Positions 20,956-36,100 of a stretch of 64,000 nt of DNA are shown here, piece by piece. Source of the DNA: Cydia pomonella (lineage: Eukaryota > Arthropoda > Insecta > Lepidoptera > Tortricidae); NCBI RefSeq assembly GCF_033807575.1, contig NC_084715.1:5505349-5569348 (forward strand), in the 5' to 3' direction. The position numbers and the translations under genes were made by a program. Under the pieces are notes generated by a model. It worked only from the letters and a program-made list of their open reading frames with translations, ran no database searches and was not told where the DNA came from. Each line of letters starts with the position of its first letter. Position 1 is the first letter of the stretch.

Positions 20956-21108
20956 ATGTGCAGAAGTGTGTTGTGTCTCAGTGCCTGTTTGTTAACATAT
21001 TCTAACATGGCCACGTGGTGTCTGGGTCTACAGGACTATTCGGAATATCCCGGTAATTCCGGGCACAGAATAATTCCCGGATTTCGCCCGCCTCGCCCGA
21101 TCTACTTT
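20956..21108 (+). CDS. Receptor exon 1 (signal peptide)
   Basis: 51 codons from ATG: MCRSVLCLSACLLTYSN and a hydrophobic stretch to about residue 25, then a Pro/Gly/Arg-rich segment ending RPPRPIYF at TTT|GTAAGT, phase 0. It is preceded by TTGTGTGTGTAAAAA, strikingly like the sequence before the other signal-peptide exon at 11135. Confidence 0.65.
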
Positions 21109-24100
21109 GTAAGTTCCATGATTTTGTTACGGGGTTCTTGGTATTTTGCTGTTATCTTAAATTTATATTCTAGGTTATTCATGAAGATAATATTTTGCTT
21201 TACATCTAAACTACGATGTAACAAATAATTGATCCATGACTAACGAAGTTGAGTGAATGTGTCAAAAATACGCGTGGCTATTTTATTATTCGAGTACACT
21301 TAGAGTGGCTTTATTCATAATTAAATCTAACAAATGTCATTTTGACATTTCTGTTATTAGACAGAGACAGAATTTAACAGAAGTTAGCTATCGCTTTACA
21401 AATCACTGGTCTTGTCTTGTACCCGAGTAACCAATAGTAAAAATCAGGCATATTTAAAAATCATAAAAATGAGAAACACAAAAATTAATTTCATAAGATT
21501 AGTATCGCCTATATCTATTATTGATTATGTCTAAGTTAATATTATATTTTCTGAATATGGTGCAAGTATTACAGATCGTGTCATTCACGAAGACGCGTGC
21601 CTTGACTTGTAAGGCATGTTATTAAAAGTTAGATTTGACAAATCTGCGCGTCATCGTAAATGACACGCACTATAAGATGTCTCTATCCACTTACCTTACA
21701 TCAACATGTCTTGGTGACAGCTAAGAATCATTGCCATTTATATTGTTACAAACGGTTGTCAAATTATTGCGCTGCAGAGTTATCTTGGTCTCTATACCCA
21801 TATAATAGAAGTTGGAAGCATAAATAATGCGCTCGGCTAGCGTTGGAAATAAATTCATCGTAATCTCTCACGTTTGTACGAGCAGATGCTATTGTTTTCC
21901 AACAATATGAACAATATCCAGAGATAGAATAGTTACATGTAGTATAGTCGCTATTTGAATCTCTAGTCGTATTTTTGAGTCACGAACTACAATTTACTCG
22001 TACTATGTATATGTTTATGATCGCTACACACTACCGCAATGATTTTACCTTTTTTAGCATTAGAACTACATAATCTTGAAGTGTGTTTTTTATTGAAAAC
22101 GCTTTAAAAAATAGTAACTATTGTTACTTATGAAACCAAAAGAATGTAAATCATAGAATAGAATTTAATATCTTGTGCAAAGGTATTTGTAAAACTTTAG
22201 TGGGCAGCGCGGCCAGGTCGGACTTAATGCGTCTCAAAGCCGCAATGAGGCCTGAATCGAGGGCGTGGCTCCAGTCTTTGTCTTCCCCTCAGCTGGGCAC
22301 CCTGCTCAATATCGACTGCCTGAGAATATCAGTTGTCTTGCAGTTGAGGTATAGAGTCCGCGAGCCGAACCGGTGCGTTTGTAGAGTCATGGTCGAGGAG
22401 GATGGTCACCATGGACTTAGTTGTCTTAGATGTGCAGGGCGTTTCAAGGCGCATTCAATCAATGATGCGGTCCGCCGGGCTCTAGAATCAGCAAATATAC
22501 CTTGTATTTTAGAGCCTCTAGAATTATTTTTAAGAAGCAGAAACGTCTGCGAACGTTGCTATTAAGCTAAGAATAAATTTAAAAGTGAAAAAATTACTGT
22601 CTTGGGTGAGACTTGAACTCACGGCCTCTGGATCTCTCCCAAGACAGTAATTTTTCCACTTTTAAATTTATTCTAAGCCTCTAGAATTGTCTCGTACTGA
22701 TGGCAAAAGGCCGGACGGTCTTACATTGGTCCATGGCAGAAGGGTCGATGCCTTTTGTAGGACGCCACGTGTGTCTGCTGGGTGAGCCGCTGAATATACT
22801 GCCAAACTCAAGCACGCTAAGTACAATGCCCTAGAACCAATGTATGCATTTGTGCCGATTACTGTGGAGACTGCGGGACCCTGGGGATCGGAGTCTAGAG
22901 CGTTTATAAAGGAACTTAGTCGTCGGCTTTGGGATAGGGGCTACGATCCACGCTCCGGGTCATATTTAGTGCAGGGGATTTCGTTGGCTATACAGCGTGG
23001 AAACGTTGCTAGTTTGTTTATTTATACTTTATTGCACATCAAATATTAGGTACAAATGGTGGACTTAATGCCTTAAGGCATTCTCTACCAGTCAACCACT
23101 GGATCAAATAAGACTTTTGTTAGGTGCAGGCTTTGTACTTGAGAATAAGATATCACTACCCACTATTTACAAATTAAATCCTAATTAATATAATATAATG
23201 AAATCGTAAACTTTAACATATACTTTGTATGATATACTTACATAAATATCTACATATATACATTATAACAGTTTGATGAGAAACTTTGGGCCCGATGCGG
23301 TTCGGGGCGGTCCTTTAGAATGACTATTATAATAATAAACATAAGGGAAAATGACCAAACCTGTTGCGGATAGCTTTATTGATTGTGTGTAACGGCGACA
23401 CCTGTTGCAGATTTAAGGTTGACTCACGCTACACAGGGGCAGGGCCGGGCCGGAGCTTCCGGCGCTTCGTTTTCTATGGAAAGCATTACGTCATCACCGG
23501 AGCTCTGTAGTGGCCCGGTGCGGGCTCGGACCGGAGACTAGCCGGTCATGCTATGAGCAAAAATCGGACTTCCCGGAGCCTCCGGGCCACCCGGTGACTC
23601 AATTCTTCCTTTCGGGTGATATTCCACTAGTCTAAGATCTTTGTCCAATGTGCATTGCGTCTCACTCTCTCATTAAGCAAAATGTCAGACGCAAATACAC
23701 ATTGGACCAAGATGAAAAACCAGAATACCACCCTTCGCAATGTGCATGCTCGGATGTGTCGGTATATATTTGCCAAAATAAGAAGGTTACAAAACGTCAT
23801 AAATTTGTTTGTTAAATATGGATGGTATAGCCAATACATTACTTGGTCGGGTTATATTTTACTCGGCGCAGAGAGAAGTTAATTAACAATGACTGCCAAT
23901 CTCTATATGAAACCAAATTTCTGTAAATAAAGCTACACAATTCTACATATTGCCGGTTTTGTGGAAAGCAATAAAAAAATAGTACTTATATTTATTTTAG
24001 TCACGCTGGCTCCACATTTTACTTGAGATAGTTGATAGCGCCAGACAAGTTGCCTAAGAATTTGTTACCAATTTTAATAGTAAATGAAGTGGAATAAAAA

Positions 24101-27100
24101 AATGTTCAGAAGAAGCAGAGCTTTAAGAACTAAATACTGCCGTTTCGTACATATTGTCGGATTATCATATTATTGACAATGAAATAAATTATATAACAAA
24201 AGAATAACGTACTATAAGTATATAGAAGTCGTTACGTAGCCGCCTGTTGTCTGCCTCTACATTTAATCAATTGTTTGTTTTTTATTTTCTTTTGTATCTT
24301 TTTACTGAGGTGTTCCAATAAAGAGTATTCTATCTATACATCTATCTATCTACGCAAGGTTTATTACAAGCGACTTAGTTAAGTATTTATTTGACCTATA
24401 TATATTTCCCGAACAACGCGGTATCCGTGAAGATTCAGTCTTTATTATTTACTTTTCCATGTTAGGTGTTACTACATGAAAGTCGCAACGGTCGCAACAC
24501 GGGCGACTCGGATATATACGTCAAAATTATATAAGTTGCATAATGTTTTGATTTATTTTGTGAAATACGGAGGTGTTGCGGAAATGTAATTTAGTCGGAT
24601 TATATTAAATGAGATATCTAGTAATGTTACTGCTTGTAAAAATTATTCATTAATGAGCATGTAGGTTATAAATTAATATAAATATATTAATTTTTTCTCA
24701 TATTCCCACGTATTACTTTTCATTTCGTACGAAGTTATATATAATGAAATATCTCGTTAATAAATTTGTAGATTACGGGAAACTATTTCTTTTACTTAAT
24801 TTAGAGTCCAACAAACAAATGCACACCTCAATAGAAGAAAATAATACTGAAAAACAATAGGCCTGTCTACTCGCTAAGAAGCACTTAGGGCAGCTTGTGA
24901 TGAGTCAATCTCTAAGTAATCTGCCTAGTTACCTACCTCAAAACGAGACCGCTTTTCCATACAAACGTAGTCCCCATTACGGATAATATTTTTACAGTAC
25001 ATATGTTGCTACTTTACCGCACTAGTGCGAAAATTAGCATATTACGTTACTGTGTCAAACATTTAAAGAGCCATGTACTGTAAAACGTTGTACGATACAT
25101 GTGCGAATAAGTAATTCGCAACTCGTGTCGATTTAAAACACTCCCTTCGGTCGTGTTTTAATTTATCGCCACTTGTTTCGAATTTCCTATTTTTCGCACT
25201 TGTATCGTAATGTACTATTACAAAATTGGATGTAGAACGAAGAGAATATCAATATCCAGAGAGGAAAATGGGGACTATGTTTGTATGGAGAACCGGTCAT
25301 CCCTTTTCCTTTTAATAGTTTAATATGCTTCGGCACATGATTATTTGAGACAATATACACGCATTGTATTTCCATTACCTTAAGCAGAGAACACGGTGGC
25401 TTCGAAAGAGTCTCGGGTCATGTGGAAATAAAGCTCTTCACATAATGTTGTGTAATTCTCCTTTTTCCGAAAGTGTCCGCGAAATGTCCAAATGCACAAT
25501 TGCCCAGAGTATGCAGTATTCTCTTCATCAGCTATTATGGCAGCCAGGGCCAATATTTTGATTTTATTATTTATTTCTATATCGACTTGCTTCCCATCGA
25601 ACCAATTTTTTCAATATGATTGACATTTGTGACATTTGTCATGAACAGTCCGTTATTTGGACGGCTCGGTGAGCTCGGACAGCCCGGCCCGGCCTGTCTC
25701 GCGCTCGGAGACTCAACGATAGTGTCAACGCATAGAGATACTATAATATAGAGATGATGGCCCGGTCGCCCCGGCCCCGGAACGGTCCGGCGACGGTGGC
25801 GCTCCTGAAAGTCCGTGTGACGGCTCGCTCCGGTCCGCCCCGGCCCGGTCCTGGCACTGTGTAGCGTGAGTCATCCTTTATAGTTGTACCCACCTGACGA
25901 GACCTACGTTTGGATTTGATTGTGTCAATTAGTTTGTATGCATTATTATGTACCTATGTGCAAATTCAGAAATAAAATTTATTTATTATTTGTTTCTATC
26001 TATACTTTGTGGACCTTAATTTATCTAAACCTAAATTAGCCTAAGGCATTGTACCAGGACATTGGCCGCGGTCCCCCTCTGCACAGTGAGGCTGCGTTTT
26101 TTAGCAAAAAATGCGCCAGCTTGTATGTCGCCAAACACCCAGACTAGTTTGGTAGAAATTTCTTTTACTAGGTTTTTGGTGTCTGTCGTGTCTGACGAGG
26201 ACCGAAAGTTTCAATCGCAAGTGCCACAAATACATAATTAATTTTCACAAATGGATATTTGCGACACTTGGCAATTTGGGCGTCGTTTGCTGCCTTCCCC
26301 GGCTTCCTGACAGAGCCCCGCGGCCACATAAAATGGGGCCAGCGTATCAACACATGTTACATCCCACGCCACGGGCCGCCCCAGGAACCAAGGTACGAGC
26401 GAGCAGCCGTCGGGCCTTTTTCCATCTGCCGCTGATAGACCAACTGGCTCCAGGGTTGCTGGTATGGAGACGGTACCAAGTAAAAGCTATATAAATATAT
26501 CTATCGTAGCCCATCTTCCGTGTTCCCACAATAAGCTCAATAAGGCTCTAATAGCTTGTGTTGTGGGTATTTAGACAACGGTATATACATACATACATAT
26601 TTATTTATACATACTTAATTACACAGAAAACAACCATGTCTCGGTAGCAAATATTCATGCTCATCACATAAATATAAGCCCTTACCAGGATTTGAACCTG
26701 GGACCTTCGGCTTCATAAGCAGGCCTACAAGGCCAGACAGGTCGTCAAAAGTACCTAGGAATTATATATAGGTGTGTACTGTGTTCAAGTGTATTGAGTT
26801 TAAATTCAGGACCTAGCAATTAAAATGTTTAAAATGTTGTTGTGTTGTTCACAGGGCGGCCCAGATCCTCCAGACCCTCACTACCCAGTCCAGCATGCTG
26901 GCGCAGCTAGGAACCTGGTAGCGCTTCCATTGCCGCTCAAGGAGTCAGACCACGAGCTGATGTTCAACGTGTCCTGGCTGCCGCCTCTAGGTGAGACCTT
27001 TAGTAGGACAATATTTGGCCATTCTTCTTCTACCAATTTTTAGGTTTTTTAAGAATAGGTTATATAACAGTTTTGAATGATTCACTCCCTTCGCTCGTGT

Positions 27101-30100
27101 TTTAATTAGTCGCCACTCGTTGCGAATTTCTTGCTTTTCACACTTGTATCGTAATGTACAAATTTTTTGACATTGGGCTTGTTAGGGTCAATCTTTGCGG
27201 GTAGCTACGATTTAATGGACAGACAATGCTATTATATAATTAAGTACAGTAAATTAAGTGGATTACTTAAGTCTAGAAACAAAATACTAATATTTAAGTA
27301 CCACAAATTGTTTTAAAAGGTTCTTCTACATGCATGTAGCTTTAGATCGTTTTATTTTGTGCAGTGAAAACACTGCACGAACCTAATTAAGCATTGAGGG
27401 TTTGTGGAGTTGTTGACCTTTTGTAGATAATTTTAGATTTTGTCTCTGACCTAGTGTATTTTTCTGTATATAGTGTGTATACTTACACCGTGATTTTTTT
27501 CCATTAATTTCAAAGGTGCATTCCTGAGCTTAAATTAAGTAACTTTCTCAAAGACGCCGGTATTCTAATTAACTCCATTTTGGAGATAATCAATAATTTA
27601 TTTTTCTCTTATAAGGCCTCTACGAGCGTCTACACTTGCCTTAGGGCCTGTTTACGTATTGATTAGTGTTTAGTACGAGTTAATGCATTTGCTACTAAAC
27701 GTAAGTACTATCTCGGTCGATCGATGTTTGAAATGTCATTGATATGTCATAGTTTTCAATTGCTTGGTCGAATTAAATGTAATGCCCGTGTTACAATAAC
27801 GCTATATGCAACATTTAATTACTTTTTATAAAAAAATATAAAAATTTTGTTTATTTTTATCCATGCCATTTAGTTTCCTTCCTTAAACGCACATACCCAT
27901 ACCTCGAAGTTAACGGAATTCAATAAAAACACGGTGAATAGCAATAAATAAAAAGGCTTAAGGCTGTTCATTTAATCCTAAACAAAATTATCCTTAATCC
28001 CAACTATTTAACTATGTATCCCTGAGACAAACGAAACTAGAATGGTTTTTCTCAGTTTTTGATATTTGACTACGGTATCCTGAAATCATTTTTGTTTACT
28101 TACGTAAAGTATGGTGGCGGTGCTTTACGACCCGGCTTAAGAAAATGGCAGTACTCGGCGCCTGGAGTATATTTAAGTATGACACATTATAGGTTTTATA
28201 ATGTTTTTTTCAAGACAATTGGAAAACAAATTTGCTTCGTAAAAACACTCTGTTAATGAGATAATTAAATGAGACCTCATTGAACACATTCTAGAACCTC
28301 TTTTGCCTAACACTTTACGTGCCGCCCGAACCATAATGACATTTAAGACGTCATTAGCAGTTAGGGATAGTTAGGGATAGGATACGAATACCCATTGAAG
28401 GGGTATCAAATATAACGCTTATGCCATTTTAAACGTTCTATTCATAAAAATTGAATCAATATTGCAAATTCATGTTTAATTTAAAGAACTGGGTTTCTAG
28501 CGCGTTGACAGCACAGGTGTCATAAATTTTTGTATTAGGGAGGGGGTACCGTTTCATTCCTTTCATTGTAGCGGTAAATCTGTAAGGGAAACACCTTTCT
28601 AGAACTAAGTAGAATGAAGGAGTAAACAATTCAATGGAAAAACAAATCGTTGGGGCTATTCGATAAAGGACTAAGCCATTTAAAGGCTTTTTTCTGGGAA
28701 GGGTTGAAGAGGTCCCTGGGTATAACAGGGCTATTGGATATAAAACCGAAACATTGCTGATCTTTTTTGTTACAGGGCCGCCAGCTATTGACTATTCCCT
28801 GGAGGTACATAGTGAGACTGACACTGAAGACTGCAGGATGACTATGTGCTATGAATACAACATTCCTGGGGTAAGCCGCCTCTTAAACTGCCGTATCACT
28901 AAGGCGAAGATCAGAGGAGATGTCTGGAAATCAACCAATAGCATACATACATATAATCACGCCTATTTCCCGGAGGGGTAGGCAGTGACCACTTGCTACG
29001 ATCCTGACACCTCTGTCGCTTCCTTCACTTTCATAACATTCCTTATACACGCTCGCCGGTTTACGTTCCTCTTGACCTGGCATAGGTTGTAATCAAGCGC
29101 AGCGGAGAAAAGATGAACCTAATTGTCATAATATTAGGAAGAAGATATATATAAAACACATTTTGTTAACGTCCAAAATAGAACACATCAAATTATATAG
29201 AAAGAAACTATGATAAGAAGGACCCTCGTTCAGCATAATGCCGTGGAAAGCCGAGGCGCAATTTTTCAGTGGAGACCTTACAATTTTAGTCAGTTATTTG
29301 CGTTTTTCAGTTTTTGTTAATAACTGACAGGCCGATATCGTCCGGCGAACTGATAATCATTGGGCCCCTTGAGTGATGGTACATGTCAAAATGTTCAATA
29401 TGCCGAATGAGGTGTTTTTTTTTTGTTTACTTTCTTTACAAATTCATATACCTACATGGTATAGACTAAATAAGTTCGTTGTCATGTAAATAAGCTTTCG
29501 ATAAAATATTTCTATTCACCCATGCCATATGTAGTAGCTACAACTTATCAGCATGCCACGTAATAAAGTAGGCTTACTGATAATTCGCGTTTTACAAGCA
29601 ATTTTTTGGTAATCAATGACACTAGATAAGCTATGTGGTACAATATCATCGACCACGTCATTAGATAACACACATGCAGTGGGATATTAGTATTAAATAC
29701 TCGAACCTATAACAAAGCTTAACCAGGCACATGACAATCGATGATAGAAAACGCCGATTAAAACATCTATCCCCTAAGCTGTTTAAGTATCCCACTGCTA
29801 GGCAAAGGCCTCTCCTCTTGATCTCCACGGCTCCCCATCTAGCACGTCTTCCGGCCAGTTGTTGAGAAAGGTGTCTAGGTCTTCCCGCCATCTTCGTCTG
29901 GGCCTACTAAGTCCGCGCCCATCTTCTAGCATCCACTTGTTAGATACATTAGCCCACCTGGATGCATGCGGCAGACGTGACCGGCGTGGTCCCATTTCAG
30001 CCTAGCAGTCTTAGAATAGAATAGAATAGAAGCGTTTATTTGCAAGAATACGTAGGTACAGGATGTTACATTAAATATTGTCACAATATTCAACCGAAAC

Positions 30101-33100
30101 AGCATGCAAATGTTAAAATGTCTTCTCGCCAATGTCAGCAATGCGGGTTCTTGAGCGCAGTGTGGTGTTCGACGATCGGTCCTCTGTCACCCGATAAGTT
30201 TTGTTTTCGTTTGGTGTTTGTCGATTTACAGTCGCCATCAGATATATCGGAGCGGCCGAGGTGCTCAAAAATATCTGAACACGCACTCTAACGCCTTGAC
30301 AATAGAGGCGTGTTCAGATATTTGTGAGCATCTCGGCTGCCCTGATATATCTGATGGCGACTGTACGATTTTCATCTTTCCTAGGCCCCTAGGACGTGCA
30401 CGTGCAGACACCATATATCGTTGCGGCCAAGGTGTTTATAATATATGAAATATGAACAATGAACATGAACAATAAAATTTAATTTCTTGATAGTAGTCTT
30501 TATTCATATATTTGTGATCACTTTGGTTGCTTCCATAATTATGTCCGATAGCAACCGTACGTACCTAAGATTTTTGTAACGGTTACTGTTTACAAGTTGG
30601 AGAAGGCGTGGACAAAATCCCCAAAAGGGATGAAGATTCCTCGCTCGTGTTTCTCTACGGTGTTTTTATTGTTACTAAGGTAACTGCCAAACCTAGTACA
30701 TTTACCTTTTTATATTATTTTTATTTTACTTCTTCTCATATCATTGATAACATGCTGGGCTAGCTAAATAATTTCCAATATCACGAAAATCATATCTTAC
30801 TTACCTATGCATCGGATTCTTCAATAACACTGAAAGAAATAATCAAAATAAGATAATGCAAATACGAGCCTCAGGTAGCTCTCATAATGTTCTTTCTCTT
30901 TATATATCTCTAAAATATAAAGATAAAGTTAAAATAAATTTAACGTTACAAATTACACGCGAGGTCACAAGAGTTCAAACTCGCTTGTTCAAACAGATTC
31001 AATTTGCTGCGCTGTTTGCATTTAACTTAAAGATAACAAGATAAAGTTTATATTATTTAAGGTTGTATCTTACAGCACGTCTTTTAAATTAACAGCAACC
31101 TTTGTAAGTAGGTAAACGAACTAGAGTTTGATCCTCAAAATGATCGCCTTCAAGAATATGCTTACCTACGTATAAAATGCTTCCTCATTCTCTGCAGGTG
31201 GCCTTTTTGATTTGGTCGAGGTATGTTGTAATGTATGGAGAAGACAGACAAATTATATCCAGCTTCAAACGAATGTATATGACCTTTGGGTATGGTGCTT
31301 TACGCACGCGTGCATCCCTCCCCCTGACGCAACCCCCCTTTTAGCATGAAATATGTCCATGGGCGGAGGTAATCGCTTACCGTACCATCTAAAAACCCAA
31401 AGGTATAAGTAATATATATAATTTATTTCAGGCTTCTAGCCCCTAACATAATGAGACAAACACATAACTACACAGTGGCATACTACATAAATTAAAATAA
31501 AAGCAAAATTAAAATAAATAAATAAAATAAAAAATGAATATATAGCTTAACCCTTGGAGTGGTAGGCCGTTGGCTCCCAATCGATTACGTCATTTAAATT
31601 TGAAATTTGATTAATTGAAATACAATCAAAATTCCAACAACTCAAAAATGATTTATGCCACTTGAATTAATATATGTCAACAATAATGAATTATAAAATC
31701 TTACTTAGGTACGTCATTTAGCCCAGTTATTGGACAATGGCAATAATAATCTGGCACTTTTTCATTGCAAATGCCATGCAGAATATACCTGAATATAGCT
31801 AAATATAAACTAAATTCAAATCTACAAACAATGAATTCCAGCTACGTGAAGTATCCATGAAAGTAATCTGGCTACACCTCCAATAAACATCGCATTTTCT
31901 ATGCAGTGTCGTCAAACTCTAACTAGATGACCAACGTAACAGAATGTAGTTAGAAACAAAACCATGATGGTCCCTTAAGTGAACCCTGATTGGTACGACC
32001 ACTACAAATATGTTTCAAACATGTTATGGTATGGTACTCTCAGTACAAAAAGGACTGAGACTGAATGAAGTAGCATAACAAATACGAACATTTCCGAGAA
32101 AATACAATGGAAGCGAATAATCACCACAGTACTGCCCTGTTACGGCAAAACAGCGTATCTAGATAGGAAACATGTAATAAGATACGCTATTTTACATTGT
32201 CTTCTCTGCAATTGTATGATAACACCCTTTATTGCCACCAGGAAGCTACGTGGTGGACGATTCCTGCGCATGCGAGCCCCGTCCCTGAAACTTGCGCAGT
32301 GCGACCAGGCTGCGCGTACAAAATAAGACTGCTCGCGCACCCGTGGGACGGCCGGACTGAAGCTACTCTACGCACAGAGCTACCTGGTAACTAAGAACCT
32401 CTAAGTCCTCCATATTATCCTGTGGTATTTTATAGAATTTATCGCATCGTGCCTCAAACTTGCGTTTTGCGACCAGGCTGCGCGTACAAAATAAGACCGT
32501 GACCGTGGGTCGGTTGGACTGAGGCTATGCTGAGCACAGAGTTAAATGGTGAGATTCTCGAATGCCTCCATTTTATCCTGTAGCATTTTATAGACGAACA
32601 AGCCTTCTAAATATCGACGATTCCTGCGCGTCGAGTCCTGTCTCTGAAACTTGCGCCGTCCGAATCCGTGGGACGGCCGGACTAAGGCAACTTTAACATT
32701 CAGAGTTATCTGGTACGTAATACTTACCTCATCCTCGCTACCTCATCAACTATAGACTTAACCCGCGATATGCACAGTACCACCATGCAGACTGCGCGTA
32801 TAAAATAAAACTGCTCGCGCACTAGTGGGACAACCGGGCTGAAGCTACTCTGCCAAACCTCTGAACGTCCAAAAGCCTCTATCTATTACTATCTAATTGT
32901 TCTGCATATACAGACATACATATCTCTTTTAGTTACTTTTAATACTGATGTAGGAAAGTGATGTGAGGATGAGAACATCCTCATCACCCCATTATCGACG
33001 GAACGTCTAGCAAGAAGGAGGAGATTTGGTCGAAGGGTGTCAAGTTCCGACGGTTCCGCGGCCGGCTTCCTGACACAGCAGGGTTGGGACTTGGGACGTG

Positions 33101-36100
33101 CATCGCAGCCATAATGTGTGTTTATAGTCCCAACTATTATGTTGTATTTTTAATGGCATAATACGAGTAGGCCTATAATGCGCCAATGACTATTTGACTA
33201 ATAGTAAATTTTATATTTCATCCTTTCACAATCAATACGCAATTCCCATGATCCAGCGCAGATCAGCCCAGTCAAAGTTTGTAAACAAACAATGCTGAAA
33301 TTACATAGCACTCGTTGCGATGCATTAGGATTTGTAGAGCAGCTGCCAACGTTCAGCCGCGTGGTTACGGAAATTTCTTATTATTATTAGGTATACATTA
33401 TCCTTTAGCAAGTGCTGCCATCTGCCATTCTCGTACGTTTTCCTGTGCATCTTATCATAGGTTCTGCCATCTTGTGGATGAAATCATAAGCTTTACATTT
33501 ACGAGTAAAGCCCGACCAGAAATATATGATCATTGTCAAGAGAGCGCTGTTATTCTCATGTACAGGGTGACAGTTCAGTTTAGTATGAAAAATTTAGTTC
33601 CAATGAAATTCCGCAATATGGCGCGTGATCATATATATCAGGCTTTACACCTCGCGCTTTAATCTCGCGCCAAAAATCTGTCATCTTCTGCGCTGCCCTA
33701 CAGTTTATGCACGCTCCCTATACAACTATAAACTTCATATTGAAGTTTATGTCAGTGTTAACATATTCTATCGCTGCAGACTTAACTTACCTGGACTCTA
33801 AAAGATAAATATCCCAGTCTCGTTGTTTCATAAGTACAGTCACGGACTTTAATTCTTGAGCTATTTAGGGTAAAAAAGTAGCCGAAAAAGCCTCGCGTGA
33901 TTTGTGCACAAGCCCTTACATTGGACATTTGATACTGTTAGTATTGATTAAATCGTTTATTCACAATGAACATATGGTAACATAAGAAAACATATTAGCT
34001 TGAACCCTAAATGGTTGAGCCATTAAAGTCCGTGATTATACAAACATAATTTCAGTTTAAAGTAATAAATATCTAATGGTTTGTTTGATTATACTAAAAT
34101 CCACAATGTTAACGTACCTAAATATAGGTTAATCTCACGCGGTTCACTGAGAATTCTAAGATGCGTTAAGCCGTTAACGATTAATTCGACAGGTCACTGA
34201 ATTATGAAACCTAAATAGCTCAAGAAATTCCAAACATAAGCATTTATATCTATTTTGATATACATTACTTTTTAGGGTTCCGTAGCCAAATGGCAAAAAA
34301 CGGAACCCTTATAGATTCGTCATGTCCGTCTGTCTGTCCGATTATGTCACAGCCACTTTTTTCCGAAACTATAAGAGCTATACTGTTCAAACTTGGTAAG
34401 TAGATGTATTCTATGAACCGCATTAAGATGTTTACACAAAAATAGAAAATAAACAATAAATTAAATAAAAAAATAAAAAAAATTATATATATTATTATGC
34501 AAACTTCCACCGAAAATTGGTTTGAACGAGATCTAGTAAGTAGTTTTTTTTAATACGTCATAAAATTAAAATTTTTTTTTTTTTCATTAAACCCATACGT
34601 GTGGGGTATCTATGGATAGGTCTTTAAAAATGATATTTAGGTTCCTAATATCATTTTTTTCTAAACTGAATAGTTTGCGCGAGAGACACTTCCAAAGTGA
34701 AAAAATGTGTCCCCCCCCCTGTAACTTCTAAAATAACAGAATGAAAAATCTAAAAAAAATATATGATGTACATTGCCATGCAAACTTCCACCGAAAATTG
34801 GTTTGAACGAGATCTAGTAAGTAGTATTTTTTTAATACGTTATAAAATTTAAAAAAAAATTTTTTTTCATCAAACCCATACGTGTAGGGTATCTAGGGAT
34901 AGGTCTTCAAAAATGATATTTAGGTTTCTACTATAATTTTATTCTAAACTAAATAGTTTGCGCGAGAGACACTTCCAAAGTGAAAAAATGTGTCCCCCCC
35001 CCCCCCCGTAACTTCTAAAATAACAAAATGAAAAATCTAAAAAAAATATATGATATACATTACCATGCAAACTTCCACCGAAAATTGTTTTGAACCAGAT
35101 CTAGTCAGTAGTATTTTTTAATACGTCATAAATGGTACGGAACCCTTCATGGGCGAGTCCGACTCGCACTTGGCCGCTTTTTTGAAAGTGCATGTCGGGC
35201 CATGCTCATTCTAGGATTCCGTAGAAACCCGATTGTCACAGTAGGCAGCCTTGAACAGGGGATATTAGGTGGTATCCCGTGAATAACATGCAAAAGGAAA
35301 CCAGCACTTTTACGAAGAATAAAAGACTTTTCGCAAACTCAAACAAGGCTCAACCAATCATATTCGCTATAGTTTTCATGGAAGTAAAGTATTTACTAAG
35401 CTTTACTTGCATGATATTTTTTCATAAGTTTTGGATACAAGGTCAAAAAGTTACACGGATGTGTCCTCCCCACAGATCTTTTTTTTCTTTCATAGCGAAT
35501 TAGCCAAAAATATAATCTTTGCCAAAAACTGGTTTTTCAAGACCCTATAAATTTTCAAAGACCTTACAACGACAGCTCACATCTTACGATTAAAACGTAA
35601 AAAAAATGTAGGGAAGGTACCTTACAAAAAAATATTTTTGAAATGTTTATTTTACCTAACTGCAGCTTTCTAGAACTAACAATCAAAATAAAGGAGAAAA
35701 GCCGCGGACGGACAGACGAACGGACATGGTGAAACTAAAAGTAGGAACCTTTGTTCCTAGTTAACTACGGAACCCTAAATGGATCAACGGTTTGACGTGA
35801 TAATTTATAACGGCTCGTAACTGAACGATCTAAAAATTATGGAATGGAACCGTTTAAGTATCTAATACCAACCTAATGGGATGGCCGCGAAAACGACATG
35901 GCTTTTGAACGATATATGTCTATAATTGCCTTTTCACCAACTACGGCTAATAGACTTTGGCAAAGTTATAATTATTAATTTAGGGACAGACGGCAAACGA
36001 CCGGATGGGTTAACCCTTTACCGCATACCGTCACAAATTTGTCACACTCGATATTTCCGGCTACCGCACTTTATTAACGCCATGTCTCTGTGCCGTTTTA

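Larger units (their letters stand above)
23415..25878. mobile_element. GC-rich terminal-inverted-repeat element, split by insertions
   Basis: AAGGTTGACTCACGCTACACA at the left matches AAGGATGACTCACGCTACACA read from the right end. GC-rich GGGCCGGGCCGGAGC / CGGCCCCGGAACG sequence lies only in the outer about 200 bp of each side. The middle holds at least two other MITEs, so this is probably one foldback element forced apart by later insertions. Two separate copies are possible. Confidence 0.55.

Noticed and set aside
33315..33662. Plus-strand frame of 115 codons in receptor intron 4
   Set aside because: No recognisable motif. Its phase and edges do not match neighbouring receptor exons.
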